The notes under the pieces: model-generated
The model's database searches: none
Told to the model about the DNA's origin: nothing
What the model saw: only the letters and a program-made list of their open reading frames with translations
Position numbers and translations under genes: made by a program
Source: Tardiphaga sp052076105
GTDB lineage: Bacteria > Pseudomonadota > Alphaproteobacteria > Rhizobiales > Xanthobacteraceae
Direction of reading: 5' to 3'
NCBI RefSeq assembly: GCF_052076105.1
Contig: NZ_CP197245.1
Location: 3,286,001-3,350,000, forward strand
Length of the DNA stretch: 64,000 nucleotides
Shown: positions 1-8,622 of the stretch, piece by piece
Layout of the letters: every line of letters begins with the position of its first letter
Numbering within the stretch: the stretch's first letter is position 1

Positions 1-1
1 G

Positions 2-304
2 TTCAATCGCGGCTTCGCCTTCAGCCTGAAGGGGGACAACGATCGCGCCATCGCTGACTACAGCGAGGCGATCCGCATCGCACCGACCTATGTGGCGGCG
101 CTGACCAATCGTGGCGGCGTGTGGTCCGACAAGGGTGACAACGACCGCGCCATGGCCGATTTCAATGCGGCGCTGCGCATCAATCCGAAATACGCCAAGG
201 CGCTCTATCTGCGCGGCATGACACGGCTTGAAATGGGCGACAACGCCGGCGGCGCAGCAGATGTCGCGAGTGCCCGAAAGATCGATCCGAAGGTCGGCTC
301 ATAG
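2..304 (+). CDS. TPR repeat protein, C-terminal part (5' end outside window)
   Basis: The frame is open from the first bases of the window and ends at TAG 302-304, so only the last ~100 residues are present. They form about two and a half tetratricopeptide repeats, with the typical pattern of an acidic/aromatic helix pair (ADYSEAIRIAPTYVAALTNRG, then ADFNAALRINPKYAKALYLRG shortened here). TPR arrays are protein-protein interaction scaffolds; in this bacterial group many such proteins are secreted or lipid-anchored and of unknown role. The partner and the N-terminal domains cannot be seen. Confidence 0.85.
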   Translation, partial: FNRGFAFSLKGDNDRAIADYSEAIRIAPTYVAALTNRGGVWSDKGDNDRAMADFNAALRINPKYAKALYLRGMTRLEMGDNAGGAADVASARKIDPKVGS

Positions 305-351
305 TGACTGAACACGCATCGCCTTCGTGGGCGACACGTCAGTCATATCGA

Positions 352-1563
352 TCAGTCGAGCTTGGCGACTACGATGAGGCGCTTCACTTCGCCGTTGCGA
401 TAGGCCTGCAGGAACTTGTTGTAGTCCCGGAACGAGACGCAGCCGTTGGAATCGCCATTGGGGCCGAGCATGTAGGTATGCGCGAGCAGACCCGTGCGGC
501 CATGAATCGCGCCCTCGCCGCCCACCGGCGTCAGGCGCAGCGCGGCCACGCCGTGGAACAGCGCCTCGCGCGGCTTCAGATCATAGATGTGCGGCGGCGT
601 CACGCCGCGCATCTTCTCATGGGCATAAGCGGGATTGTCGAGACGGCTGCCGAGGCCGGAATGCGCTTCCAGCTTGGTGCCGTCGGGCATGTACACTTTA
701 CGCGCGGAGATGTCGTAGACCGCGGTGGTGCGATCGCTGAGGGTCGGCTCGTTGCTGGCGGCCGCATCGGTGCCGTTGGTCAGCACGCCGCCATCGGAGC
801 CGGCATAAGCGAGCACAGGGCCTGACTGCGGGGCACTGCCGCCGAACAGTTTTTCAAAGACGTTGAAATTGCCGGACTTGGGCTGCGCGGCCAGCGCCAG
901 CCGCGCCTTCTGCACCAGCGAGTCGTGGCCATAGGCGCCGCCCTTGGCCGCGCGCGCCTGTGCGGCCGGCTGTTGCGGTGCTTCAGCCACCTGCGGCGCG
1001 GGCGCCGTACGGGCATCGGAAGGCCGTGCAGCGGGCATCGGAATGCTGTCGACGAGCTGGCGCACCGTGGGCGCCGGCTGCATCAGCGCGACCTCCTGCG
1101 GCTTCGCAGCCGGTGCAGGGACCACAGCTTCAGAAGCCGGGGTGCGCTTGACGAAGCGCTCGGGCGCGGCGCCCATCGAATAGGTCGGGTCGAACCAGGC
1201 GACTTGGCGCTTCGGTTCGGGCTGTGCGGCCGCGAGCGGCGCATTGACGGCCGGCTCGAAACGCTCGGAGAAGGATGTGCGGTGTTCGGTGCGGGAGAAG
1301 CGGCTGTCGAAGCGCTCGGCGAAGGACGACTGGCCGACGCCTGCATCATCGCCCAGATTGGCGGAGACCATCGCAGGCTCAACGCCATTCTGGAAAAGCT
1401 TGCCGGCGAGCGTCCATCCACCGGTCAATGCGACGGCGGCAAGAGCTGCGCCGGTCACGAACATGCGTGAACTGGATTTCGGCACCTGGTGCGAGCCTCG
1501 GCGTGAGGATGCAGGATGGTTCAACGCACGTTTACTGCTGCTCATACGCCTGACGTCCGACAC
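352..1563 (-). CDS. Tlde1-like (DUF2778) L,D-transpeptidase-fold protein
   Basis: About 403 residues. A short basic N-terminus is followed by one membrane segment (MFVTGAALAAVALTGGWTLA, ~residues 34-53), a long Ala/Pro-rich linker, and a C-terminal domain (~280-403) with an IHGRTG motif and a SNGCVSF motif whose Cys is the expected nucleophile. DUF2778 is the Tlde1 domain, known from Salmonella type VI effectors that cut or exchange D-amino acids in peptidoglycan tetrapeptides. No T6SS genes lie nearby, so a housekeeping periplasmic cell-wall role is more likely here. Start: GTG 1563 has a GGGAG 12 nt upstream; ATG 1545 is the alternative without a clear Shine-Dalgarno. Confidence 0.85.
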   Translation of the reverse strand: MSDVRRMSSSKRALNHPASSRRGSHQVPKSSSRMFVTGAALAAVALTGGWTLAGKLFQNGVEPAMVSANLGDDAGVGQSSFAERFDSRFSRTEHRTSFSERFEPAVNAPLAAAQPEPKRQVAWFDPTYSMGAAPERFVKRTPASEAVVPAPAAKPQEVALMQPAPTVRQLVDSIPMPAARPSDARTAPAPQVAEAPQQPAAQARAAKGGAYGHDSLVQKARLALAAQPKSGNFNVFEKLFGGSAPQSGPVLAYAGSDGGVLTNGTDAAASNEPTLSDRTTAVYDISARKVYMPDGTKLEAHSGLGSRLDNPAYAHEKMRGVTPPHIYDLKPREALFHGVAALRLTPVGGEGAIHGRTGLLAHTYMLGPNGDSNGCVSFRDYNKFLQAYRNGEVKRLIVVAKLD

Positions 1564-1702
1564 ACATTTACTAAGCTCCCTGCCCGTTGTGCCGGACGAG
1601 ACACACAGGTCTCGAAAAGCACCGCGCAGGGATGCGAAACGCCATTAAGGCGAGTTTTAGTTAAATGCGGATTAATTGGAGGTCCCCCACCGATGCCTAC
1701 CT

Positions 1703-1728
1703 AAAGGCCTGCCAATCATGGCCTTTTT
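1703..1728 (+). terminator. Rho-independent terminator-like hairpin
   Basis: AAAGGCC (1703-1709) pairs with GGCCTTT (1720-1726), with a 10-nt loop and a run of five T ending at 1728. The T-run polarity points to transcription on the plus strand, yet the only upstream material on that strand is antisense to the DUF2778 gene and the MPT mini-ORF. It may end a small RNA. Confidence 0.6.
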
Positions 1729-1756
1729 GAGTAAGTCACAGGACAAATTCGGGGAA

Positions 1757-1784
1757 CCTGCGAGAGCTTCTGGGCTCTCGCAGG
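1757..1784. repeat. Perfect 11-bp inverted repeat (hairpin)
   Basis: CCTGCGAGAGC pairs perfectly with GCTCTCGCAGG around a 6-nt loop. There is no T-run on either side, so it is not a classic intrinsic terminator. It may be a transcript-end stabiliser or a small structured RNA element. Confidence 0.6.
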
Positions 1785-1959
1785 CCGGTCTCAGGCGCGC
1801 TGGGGTTTTGGGTCACGCCCGGCCCGAACTATTGGCGTGCTGTGATTAGGCCATTGGCCTAGCGTGGGGCTGGTGCGCGTGGAACCACATAGGTTTTGTG
1901 GTATTTAGGTAGTCGCAACGATCAATTTGTGCCGGCTTAGCCGCCAAATGATCACGACC

Positions 1960-2661
1960 TTAGTAGTTCAGCTTCGGATACCAGTCGGTGCCCCGCCCCT
2001 CCGGCGTGACGTCCAGAACCGTCCAGAGCGGCATCAGATCCGGCGCCCCGCGCGGATCCTGGCCGGGATCGGCCGTAGAGCCATCCATCTCGCCGCTCCA
2101 GAAATGGCGAATCTTGCCGCTGCGGCGGGTGAAGACATTGAAGGCCGCGTCATCGCCGCCGTCCTTGGTCAGCCCGTGATAGTCGCGGCTGAATTCGCCC
2201 GACGTATCCGAGAACAGCGGCAGGTAATGCCAGCCACGCTGCTTCTTGAAGGCAACCAGCCGCTCGATGGGCGAGCGCGCCACCACGGCCAGCGCCACGC
2301 GCTGAGTGATGTCAGGCACCTCGCCGTCCCATGCCGACAGCAGCGACGTGCACATCGGGCACGGCTTCTCGCGCTGCGGCCCATACATGTAGGAGTAGAC
2401 GACGAGCGTCTGCTTGTCGCCGAACAGGCCCGCGAAATTCACGGGGCCCTTCTCGCCGATGAAGTCGTAGTCCCTGGTCACCTCGCCGCCATCCGGCAGC
2501 GCGCGACGCAGCTCCGCGACACGCTCGATCTGACGCCGCAATTCGATCTCCTCGACAAGCAACGCATTGCGTGCGTCGCGGTATTCACGGCTCTCATTGG
2601 GATAGCGAAAACTGGCCTTCTTCACGAGTTCGGCCGCAGGCGTCAGGCTGGAACCGGTCAT
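1960..2661 (-). CDS. DUF899 family thioredoxin-like protein
   Basis: 233 residues, full length for the family. The N-terminal helical part (~1-60, LVEEIELRRQIERVAELRR) is followed by a thioredoxin-like domain with the motif KPCPMCTSLL (~105-114), FAGLF and LVVYSYMYG strands, and a C-terminal FWSGEM / DLMPLWTVLD segment. DUF899 proteins are related to alkyl hydroperoxide reductase/thioredoxin folds; the CPMC pair could be redox active, but no member has a firmly established reaction. No neighbour suggests a pathway. Transcription is divergent from the DUF6886 gene. Confidence 0.88.
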   Translation of the reverse strand: MTGSSLTPAAELVKKASFRYPNESREYRDARNALLVEEIELRRQIERVAELRRALPDGGEVTRDYDFIGEKGPVNFAGLFGDKQTLVVYSYMYGPQREKPCPMCTSLLSAWDGEVPDITQRVALAVVARSPIERLVAFKKQRGWHYLPLFSDTSGEFSRDYHGLTKDGGDDAAFNVFTRRSGKIRHFWSGEMDGSTADPGQDPRGAPDLMPLWTVLDVTPEGRGTDWYPKLNY

Positions 2662-2828
2662 GACATGATCCTCCCTTGGTGAATTTCAACGTGTTCCATC
2701 TGAAAGACGTTCCGGGACGGACCAATCCGACATGACGATCCGCAAGTTCATCATGCACAGCTTCGTGAACGGCCAGAACACGCATGACGGTCATTGACGC
2801 GCAATGCGCGGATGCCCATGAGTGCGCC

Positions 2829-3356
2829 ATGCGCCTGTTTCATTTCAGCGAAGAGAACAACATCGAAGTCTTCATGCCGCGGCCGGTCAAGGTTGCGACG
2901 CCTCGCAATCAGGGACAGGAGTGGCTGAATGGCCCCCTCGTCTGGGCGATCGATGACTGGCATGCGCCGATGTATCTGTTCCCGCGCGACTGCCCGCGTA
3001 TTTTTGTCTGGCCGACAGCGACAACGACTCCGGAATATCTCACGGCCTACAAGAAGATGACCGCCTGCCGCATGGTTGCGCATATCGAGCTCGGCTGGCT
3101 GGACAAGCTTTCTCAGACGACGATCTATCGCTACGAGCTTTCGCCTGACGGGTTCGAGGATCTCGGAGATGCAGGCGCGTGGGTGTCGCGCGCACCATCC
3201 ATGCCGCTCAATGTCGAGCGGATCGACAATATCGAAAAGGCACTGGAGAATGCTGGCGTCGAGCTGCGCGTCCTACCGTCTCTGAAGACGCTGGCGCCCC
3301 TATGGGACACATCGCTCCACGTCAGCAGCATTCAGCTTCGCAATGCGTTGGATTGA
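2829..3356 (+). CDS. DUF6886 family protein
   Basis: About 175 residues from ATG 2829. The N-terminus MRLFHFSEENNIEVFMPRP, the VWAIDDWHAPMYLFPRDCPR block and the late WVSRAPSMPL segment are the conserved blocks of a family of uncharacterised single-domain proteins in which HFSE and WAID stand out. Starting at 2829 keeps the family N-terminus; ATG 2784 would add 15 residues without conserved features. No signal peptide or membrane segment is seen, so it is probably cytosolic. Function unknown. Confidence 0.8.
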   Translation: MRLFHFSEENNIEVFMPRPVKVATPRNQGQEWLNGPLVWAIDDWHAPMYLFPRDCPRIFVWPTATTTPEYLTAYKKMTACRMVAHIELGWLDKLSQTTIYRYELSPDGFEDLGDAGAWVSRAPSMPLNVERIDNIEKALENAGVELRVLPSLKTLAPLWDTSLHVSSIQLRNALD

Positions 3357-3516
3357 CCGATCAAGCTGCCTCAAACCAACAAGGATACCTAGACGTTCAG
3401 GAGCCGTAGGGTTGTAAAGCGTCTTCGCGACTTTCATCGCTCGTTGTCGCGATGTGTGACGGGTATCGCTTTGGCGATGCGCCGACGTTTTACCCATCTC
3501 GTAACGACCCATGCGC

Positions 3517-6066
3517 TCAAGCCGCAGTATCGGCCTTCGCACGGCGGTGACTGACCACGACGCGGTTACGACCCTCGCGTTTGGCTTCGTAAAGCGCGGC
3601 GTCGGCGGCCGCGAGCAGGTCGTCGCCCTTGGCGACGTGCACCGGCATCACTGCCAGACCGATCGACAGCGTGACGCCATCGAGCACTGCCGATGGTAGC
3701 GTCACCTGCATGCGATGCACGGCATCGAGCACCTGCTGTGCCCGCTGGGCCGCAACCTCGGCCGTGACGCCCGGCATCAGCATCAGGAACTCCTCGCCGC
3801 CGAAACGGCCGATGATATCCGAGGCGCGTGTCGTCTCGCGCAATATCTTGCCGAGGCCGCGCAGCACGGCATCGCCCGCCTCGTGACCGTGGCTGTCATT
3901 GATGCCCTTGAAGTGATCGATGTCGAGCATCGCCAGCGCCAGCGGCTTGCCGTCCTGATGGCTGCGCGCGGTCTCGCGCACCAGGGCATCTTCGAGGTAG
4001 CGGCGGTTATGGAGGTCCGTCAGCGGATCGCGCACCGCCTGCTGACGCAGCAGTTCGCGGAGTTCGAGATTGGCCATCGCCAGCGACACCTGTTCGGCCA
4101 GCATCGTCGCCAACTGATCCGCTCCCTCACCGAACACTGACGTGTGCTCGCGGTACAGCAGACCAAGCAGGTTGTTCTGTGCGATCAGCGGCTGACAAAT
4201 GAAACCCGTACCGGTGACACCGCACGGACCGGCATGATTGCAGACCAGTCCCTGACTCGCCTCTGAAATCGGGAATGTCGTGCCACGACGCAGCGCCCAG
4301 CAGTCATCGACCGGAAACGACACCGCATCGGCCTGAAGTGCGCCCCAATGGGCGCCGCGCTGAACTGCGTTGCGCGCGTTATTCAGATAGTACAGTGCGC
4401 CTGCCTCCTCCGTGAACAGGTAGCCTGCATAGGTCTGAACCGCCGCAAAAATCTCTTCGCGCGACTGACACGACTGCAGCACACCCGAAAGTTCAGTGAG
4501 CAGGACGATTTCCTTGGCGCGAATTTCCGCCAGCTGCAGCGAGGTCGTCAGCCGTTCGTTGGCCTCCTCCATGGCCTGCGCATGGGCGCGCCGCTCCGCT
4601 TCGACAGCGAGTGCGTCGGTCTTGTCCTGGATCACCCAGAGGATATCGCCGGTAGCCAGCGGCTTGCCATAGGCATCGACCAGCAACGTGGAGCCGTCGC
4701 TGCGGCGCAGATGCAGTTCGACTTCCGTCGCCATGGCGCTGTCACGAATGCGATTCAACGCGGCATCGAACGCCTCCCCGTCCGCCTTCGTCGCAACGAG
4801 GTCATCGATCGTGTTGCCGGGAAGCGTATCGGAGCTGCGGCCGCAGAGTTCGGCGATCCGGCGATTGCCGCGCAGGATGCGATGGCCGGCCGTGAACAGG
4901 ATGCCTGCCAGCGGATTGTCGACCAGCGCGCGCTGCTCGGCATCGAGCGTGCTGAGATTGCCGGACAACCGGCGCGACCTCATCGTGATCACCGCGAGCA
5001 GCATCATCAGGAGGCTGATGGCGCTGCCGCTGGCGAGCACGACATTTGGCACCGTATGGCTGACCTCGTAGGCCGAGCCGGGATTGGCGGTGAACAGCAC
5101 GCGCCAGACGCGCTCGCCGACAACCAGCGAACGATCCGCCGAGATCCCTGCCGACATCACCATCTGCGTGACGAGACCGAGATTGGGCTCAAGGCTGTCA
5201 TACATGAGGGTCGGAGTGATGGTCGCATCTTCCGGCTCGCCAATCATGACGCCTTCCTGCGTCGGCTTGGCATAACCGCGATCAACCACCTGGATATGCA
5301 TCTGCTGCAGCGTGCGCGGATCGAGGATGCCGCGCATCAGGTCATTGGTACGATAGACCGATGCAACGAAACCGTGGAGCGCCGCGTTTCGCTGCGAGAC
5401 AGTCTGCGTGGGTTCGCCGGCCCGGTAGATCGGCGCGCGGATGATGAAGCCGAGTCCGCCCGAGGTGTCCTGTACCAGCTTGACCGGCGGCGTCGCGACA
5501 ATCCGGCCGGTCTCCGCCGAACGCCGCAGCGAATCCAGCTGCGCAGGATTGGCACCGGCATCGAAGCCCAGCGCGCTTTCGTTCCCACGCATCGGCTCGA
5601 CGAATTCGACAATGTTGTAGATTGATCGCGGCCCCGGCGGACGCACGGCGAAATCCGGCTGTCCGGAATGCTCGATGCTCTTGTCGGCACGAACTTCGGC
5701 AACGAAGGCATCGAGTTGGTCCGGTGTCACATGACGCAGCGACTGCAAGGCCTGGAAGCCGGGATAGCGGCGGCCGAGATCGAGCACATCGATGTAGCGA
5801 CGGAACTGGGCACGATCGACACGGCCGATCGAGGCGTACAAGCCCTGCATGCTGACCAATACTTCGGCGTGGGTGCGCAGCCGTTCGCTGATCGCATTGG
5901 AAATATCGACCGCGTCGGCAGCAAAGCGACGCTGCATATCGGCCGCGATCAGGCGTTCCGAAAATTCGCGAATGGCGAATGTCGCGGCGAGGCCGGCTCC
6001 GAGAATGGCTACTGCAACGAAAGTCGTCCGCCGCGCCTGTGGCGCCAGCAAGTCACGCAATGCCAT
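3517..6066 (-). CDS. Membrane diguanylate cyclase: CHASE-PAS-GAF-GGDEF
   Basis: 849 residues from ATG 6066, chosen because AGGGA lies 7 nt upstream; an in-frame start at 6189 would add 41 unconserved residues and leave the membrane helix far inside. Order: TM helix (~13-32), periplasmic CHASE sensor domain (~80-300), second TM helix (~340-362), PAS (~375-490), GAF (~520-665), GGDEF (~680-840). The active-site motif is RFGGEEF (~755), and an RxxD inhibitory site (RASD) sits five residues upstream, so the enzyme should make cyclic di-GMP from two GTP and be product-inhibited. The extracytoplasmic CHASE domain implies an external small-molecule signal. It is divergent from the Rrf2 regulator. 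Confidence 0.93.
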   Translation of the reverse strand: MALRDLLAPQARRTTFVAVAILGAGLAATFAIREFSERLIAADMQRRFAADAVDISNAISERLRTHAEVLVSMQGLYASIGRVDRAQFRRYIDVLDLGRRYPGFQALQSLRHVTPDQLDAFVAEVRADKSIEHSGQPDFAVRPPGPRSIYNIVEFVEPMRGNESALGFDAGANPAQLDSLRRSAETGRIVATPPVKLVQDTSGGLGFIIRAPIYRAGEPTQTVSQRNAALHGFVASVYRTNDLMRGILDPRTLQQMHIQVVDRGYAKPTQEGVMIGEPEDATITPTLMYDSLEPNLGLVTQMVMSAGISADRSLVVGERVWRVLFTANPGSAYEVSHTVPNVVLASGSAISLLMMLLAVITMRSRRLSGNLSTLDAEQRALVDNPLAGILFTAGHRILRGNRRIAELCGRSSDTLPGNTIDDLVATKADGEAFDAALNRIRDSAMATEVELHLRRSDGSTLLVDAYGKPLATGDILWVIQDKTDALAVEAERRAHAQAMEEANERLTTSLQLAEIRAKEIVLLTELSGVLQSCQSREEIFAAVQTYAGYLFTEEAGALYYLNNARNAVQRGAHWGALQADAVSFPVDDCWALRRGTTFPISEASQGLVCNHAGPCGVTGTGFICQPLIAQNNLLGLLYREHTSVFGEGADQLATMLAEQVSLAMANLELRELLRQQAVRDPLTDLHNRRYLEDALVRETARSHQDGKPLALAMLDIDHFKGINDSHGHEAGDAVLRGLGKILRETTRASDIIGRFGGEEFLMLMPGVTAEVAAQRAQQVLDAVHRMQVTLPSAVLDGVTLSIGLAVMPVHVAKGDDLLAAADAALYEAKREGRNRVVVSHRRAKADTAA

Positions 6067-6205
6067 GTCGAGTTCCCTGAACTGACCCGGCCCCCGGCTT
6101 CGGATCAAAGTACCTTGGTGCGTCATACCGACATCGGGATTTAGATTCTGTTGCACTGCCCACCTGCGAGCCACCTCAGTCACGCACACTTGACGACATC
6201 CTTAA

Positions 6206-6228
6206 TCGCGGATAATTATTATCCACGA
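6206..6228. promoter_or_regulatory. Palindromic operator of the Rrf2 regulator
   Basis: GGATAA-TTA-TTATCC forms the core, extended on both sides by TCG...CGA, giving 9 paired bases per arm. It lies 18 nt before the Rrf2 start and about 140 nt before the divergent cyclase start, the usual place for Rrf2 autorepression. Binding by this particular protein is inference. Confidence 0.7.
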
Positions 6229-6246
6229 TAGAGATGGAACAAAGCC

Positions 6247-6750
6247 ATGAAGATGAGCGACGGGGTTGAGCAGGCGATCCACAGCGTGGCGATGCTCGCA
6301 GGCCTGCAACCGAACGGCGTGTTGTCCGCCGGCGCCCTCGCCGAGTTCCATGGCGTGTCCACCAGCTATCTCCTGAAACACCTGCAGGCGCTTTCGGGCG
6401 CCGGCCTGCTCATCGCGCAGCCCGGCCCGACCGGCGGCTATCGCCTTGCCCGGACGCCGGACCAGATCACCCTGCTCGATGTCGTCCTCGCCGTTGAGGG
6501 CGATGCCCCGGCCTTCCGCTGCAGTGAAATCCGCCAGCGCGGCCCCAATCCCCTGCCCGGCAAACCCACAGCGCCCTGCGGCATCAATGCCGCGATGCTA
6601 CGAGCCGAACGCGTCTATCGCGACGAACTGGCCAAGGTGAGCATCGCCGACGTGCTCGGCGATCTCCGCGCCAAGGACACCGACGGCGCCATTGCCGCCC
6701 GTGGCTGCGCCTTCCTTGAACTCAACGAACGACGCCGTAACGCCAACTGA
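6247..6750 (+). CDS. Rrf2 family transcriptional regulator
   Basis: 167 residues with the Rrf2 winged helix: VLSAGALAEFHGVSTSYLLKHL recognition helix region shortened as STSYLLKHLQ (~38-47), and the wing PTGGYRLARTP (~61-71). Only two Cys (FRCSE and APCGIN) occur in the region where Fe-S members such as IscR and NsrR carry three, plus one near the C-terminus, so cluster binding is doubtful and it may sense redox or another ligand. It is 29 nt upstream of, and surely co-transcribed with, the AhpD-like gene, a frequent Rrf2 partnership. A palindrome at 6206-6228 is the likely autoregulatory site. Confidence 0.92.
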   Translation: MKMSDGVEQAIHSVAMLAGLQPNGVLSAGALAEFHGVSTSYLLKHLQALSGAGLLIAQPGPTGGYRLARTPDQITLLDVVLAVEGDAPAFRCSEIRQRGPNPLPGKPTAPCGINAAMLRAERVYRDELAKVSIADVLGDLRAKDTDGAIAARGCAFLELNERRRNAN

Positions 6751-6779
6751 AACCTGAAACCGCACATAAGGAGAAGACC

Positions 6780-7244
6780 ATGCAAGCCCGTCTCAACTTC
6801 GCCAAAGCCGCCCCCGATGCCTACAAAGCCGTCGCCGCCCTCGATAGTTATGTCGTCAAGGAGAGCGGCCTCGAGCCTGCAATCATCCACCTCATCAAGC
6901 TGCGTGCATCGATCATCAATGGCTGCGCCTTTTGCGTCGACATGCATGTGAAGGAATCCCGCCACGACGGCCTCAGCGAACAGTGGATCAACATGATGTC
7001 GGTCTGGCACGAGGCCACGGTCTACACGCCGCGCGAGCGCGCTTTGCTCGCCTGGGTAGATGCGATTACGCTGATTGCGCATACTCGCGCTCCCGACGCG
7101 GACTATGAAGGATTGCGGGCGCATTTCTCCGAAGAGGAGTGCTTCAAGATCACAACGGCGATCGCCGCCATCAATGTCTGGAATCGCCTCGCCGTCGGCT
7201 TCCGGCTCCCGCATCCCGTGGACAAGCCGAAGGCCGCCGCCTGA
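6780..7244 (+). CDS. Carboxymuconolactone decarboxylase / AhpD-like alkylhydroperoxidase
   Basis: 154 residues, all in one CMD-like domain. The motif NGCAFCVDMHVKE (~residues 41-53) carries the CxxC and downstream His of AhpD-type peroxidases rather than true PcaC enzymes. Such proteins use the dithiol to reduce peroxides. AGGAG lies just upstream (6769-6773). It forms a two-gene operon with the Rrf2 regulator and ends in the strong terminator at 7275-7306. The true substrate is unknown; a real PcaC is encoded separately at 34.6 kb. Confidence 0.9.
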   Translation: MQARLNFAKAAPDAYKAVAALDSYVVKESGLEPAIIHLIKLRASIINGCAFCVDMHVKESRHDGLSEQWINMMSVWHEATVYTPRERALLAWVDAITLIAHTRAPDADYEGLRAHFSEEECFKITTAIAAINVWNRLAVGFRLPHPVDKPKAAA

Positions 7245-7274
7245 ACGCACATCGCGGCAGGTCATGAACAAGCA

Positions 7275-7308
7275 GAAGGCCGGGTTGAAACTTCAACCCG
7301 GCCTTCTT
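7275..7308. terminator. Strong bidirectional terminator
   Basis: A perfect 15-bp inverted repeat (GAAGGCCGGGTTGAA / TTCAACCCGGCCTTC) with a minimal loop lies between the convergent AhpD-like and TctC genes. T-rich flanks are short on both sides, so it can end transcripts from either direction. Confidence 0.85.
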
Positions 7309-7354
7309 GATGTCTGTCTGCCCGCCCAAGGCGTCGGGCGGTGTCGTGGAGCGA

Positions 7355-8359
7355 TCAGAAGAGTTTCGCGCCTGACGCATCGACGACGCGTCCCCAGCGG
7401 GCGTAATCGTCCTTAATCGTCTTGGCGAAAGCCTGAGGCGTCGAGGTCGTGATGCTGAGGCCCTGCTTTTCAAGACGATCGCGCACATCCGGCAGAGCGC
7501 CGATGCGCACCACTTCGGCGTTCAGGCGATCGACAATGGCATCAGGCGTCCCTGCAGGCACGACGAGGCCGAACCAGGAGTCGACGACGAAATCAGACAC
7601 GCCTGCTTCCGCCGGCGTCGGTACATCGGGAAGCTGCGCCGAGCGCTCGCGGCTGGTGACCACGAGACCCTTGACTTTGCCATCCCGGATCTGGGGCGCG
7701 AGCACCGTCAGCGTATCGAAAGACAGGTTCACCTGATTTCCGAGCAGCGCATTCACAGCGGGAGCGCTGCCCTTGAACGGCACATGAAGCAGATCCGTCT
7801 CGGTCAGGCTCTTGAACAGCTCGCCGCTCAGATGGCAGAGCGTGCCGGGTCCGCACGACGAGTAGGTGAATTTGCCGGGCTCACGTTTGGCCGCAGCGAC
7901 GAGCTCCTTGACGCTCGACACCGGCGTATCGGGGCTGGCCGCGAGCACGTAAGGCACCGAGGTCAGCAACGAGACCGGCGTGAAGCTCTTGATCGGATCG
8001 AACGTGATGGTCTTGTTGATGTGCGGCAGGATTGTCAGCTGCCCTGCCGGCGCCAGCGACAGCGTGTAACCGTCGGGATCGGCCTTGGCGACAGCGTCGG
8101 CAGCAATAGCCGTACCGGCACCAGCCTTGTTCTCGACCACGATGGTCTGCTTCAGCGCCTCGCCGAGCTTGTCGGCATAGACGCGCGCCGTGATGTCCGC
8201 AGCGCCGCCCGGCGGAAACGGAACGATCAGCTTGATCGTCCGGCTCGGCCAGTTGTCAGCGAGGGCTCCCGTCGCACCGGAGACCAGCAGCACTGCCGCG
8301 AAAGCGCCTGAGAGGAAGCGAGAAGACATGACGGACCGCACGGTCGTATTCCTTATCAT
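7355..8359 (-). CDS. TctC/Bug family tricarboxylate-type solute-binding protein
   Basis: About 334 residues with a signal peptide (RFLSGAFAAVLLVSGATGALA). The mature part starts with the family motif IKLIVPFPPGGAADITAR and has VENKAGAGTAIAAD and PDGYTL, the carboxylate-binding loops of Bug proteins. These are periplasmic receptors of tripartite tricarboxylate transporters; no TctA/TctB membrane genes are present, as is common for orphan Bug proteins. ATG 8359 gives a 10-residue extension before MSSRF (8329), and neither has a strong Shine-Dalgarno, so the start is uncertain. Ligand unknown. Confidence 0.9.
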   Translation of the reverse strand: MIRNTTVRSVMSSRFLSGAFAAVLLVSGATGALADNWPSRTIKLIVPFPPGGAADITARVYADKLGEALKQTIVVENKAGAGTAIAADAVAKADPDGYTLSLAPAGQLTILPHINKTITFDPIKSFTPVSLLTSVPYVLAASPDTPVSSVKELVAAAKREPGKFTYSSCGPGTLCHLSGELFKSLTETDLLHVPFKGSAPAVNALLGNQVNLSFDTLTVLAPQIRDGKVKGLVVTSRERSAQLPDVPTPAEAGVSDFVVDSWFGLVVPAGTPDAIVDRLNAEVVRIGALPDVRDRLEKQGLSITTSTPQAFAKTIKDDYARWGRVVDASGAKLF

Positions 8360-8622
8360 CGATGATGAGAGTGTTCTGCCGTGCCTCCCGCGAGGTTTCG
8401 CCGAGATTTCGCAATCATTTCAGCGATGTGGGAGCACGTTTGTTGCCACTGAAAATGTCATCGAGACGGGGTTCCGACAAGGAAACGGCTTTGCAAATGC
8501 AATGCAGAGGATGGTGGATTGCTGTCGCCGAACAAGTCCTTGTGAGAAGTTGCTTCTCTTGACTGAACTATTTGACGGCGGCGCCTTATGTTTTGATTGA
8601 AACATCGAAGTCGGAGGGCGTC
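8360..8622. other. 263-bp regulatory region between TctC and phhA
   Basis: This AT-richer divergent region carries the inverted repeat at 8544-8558 and, right after it, TTGACT (8559-8564), a possible -35 element of phhA. No small gene is supported. Confidence 0.5.
8544..8558. promoter_or_regulatory. Possible operator upstream of phhA
   Basis: GAGAAG-TTG-CTTCTC is a perfect 6-bp inverted repeat that abuts TTGACT, about 65 nt before the phhA start. Its position fits a regulator site; the cognate factor is unknown. Confidence 0.4.

Larger units (their letters stand above)
1564..1959. other. 396-bp intergenic region with two hairpins and a mini-ORF
   Basis: No protein gene is supported. The stretch holds a GGAGG at 1678-1682 followed by a three-codon ORF (ATG CCT ACC TAA, 1693-1704), a terminator-like hairpin at 1703-1728 and an 11-bp perfect stem at 1757-1784. 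The remainder (1785-1959) shows no recognisable element. Confidence 0.6.

Noticed and set aside
352..1563. Type VI secretion effector island around the Tlde1-like gene
   Set aside because: No Tss, VgrG, PAAR or immunity gene nearby, and the protein has its own membrane anchor and long linker.
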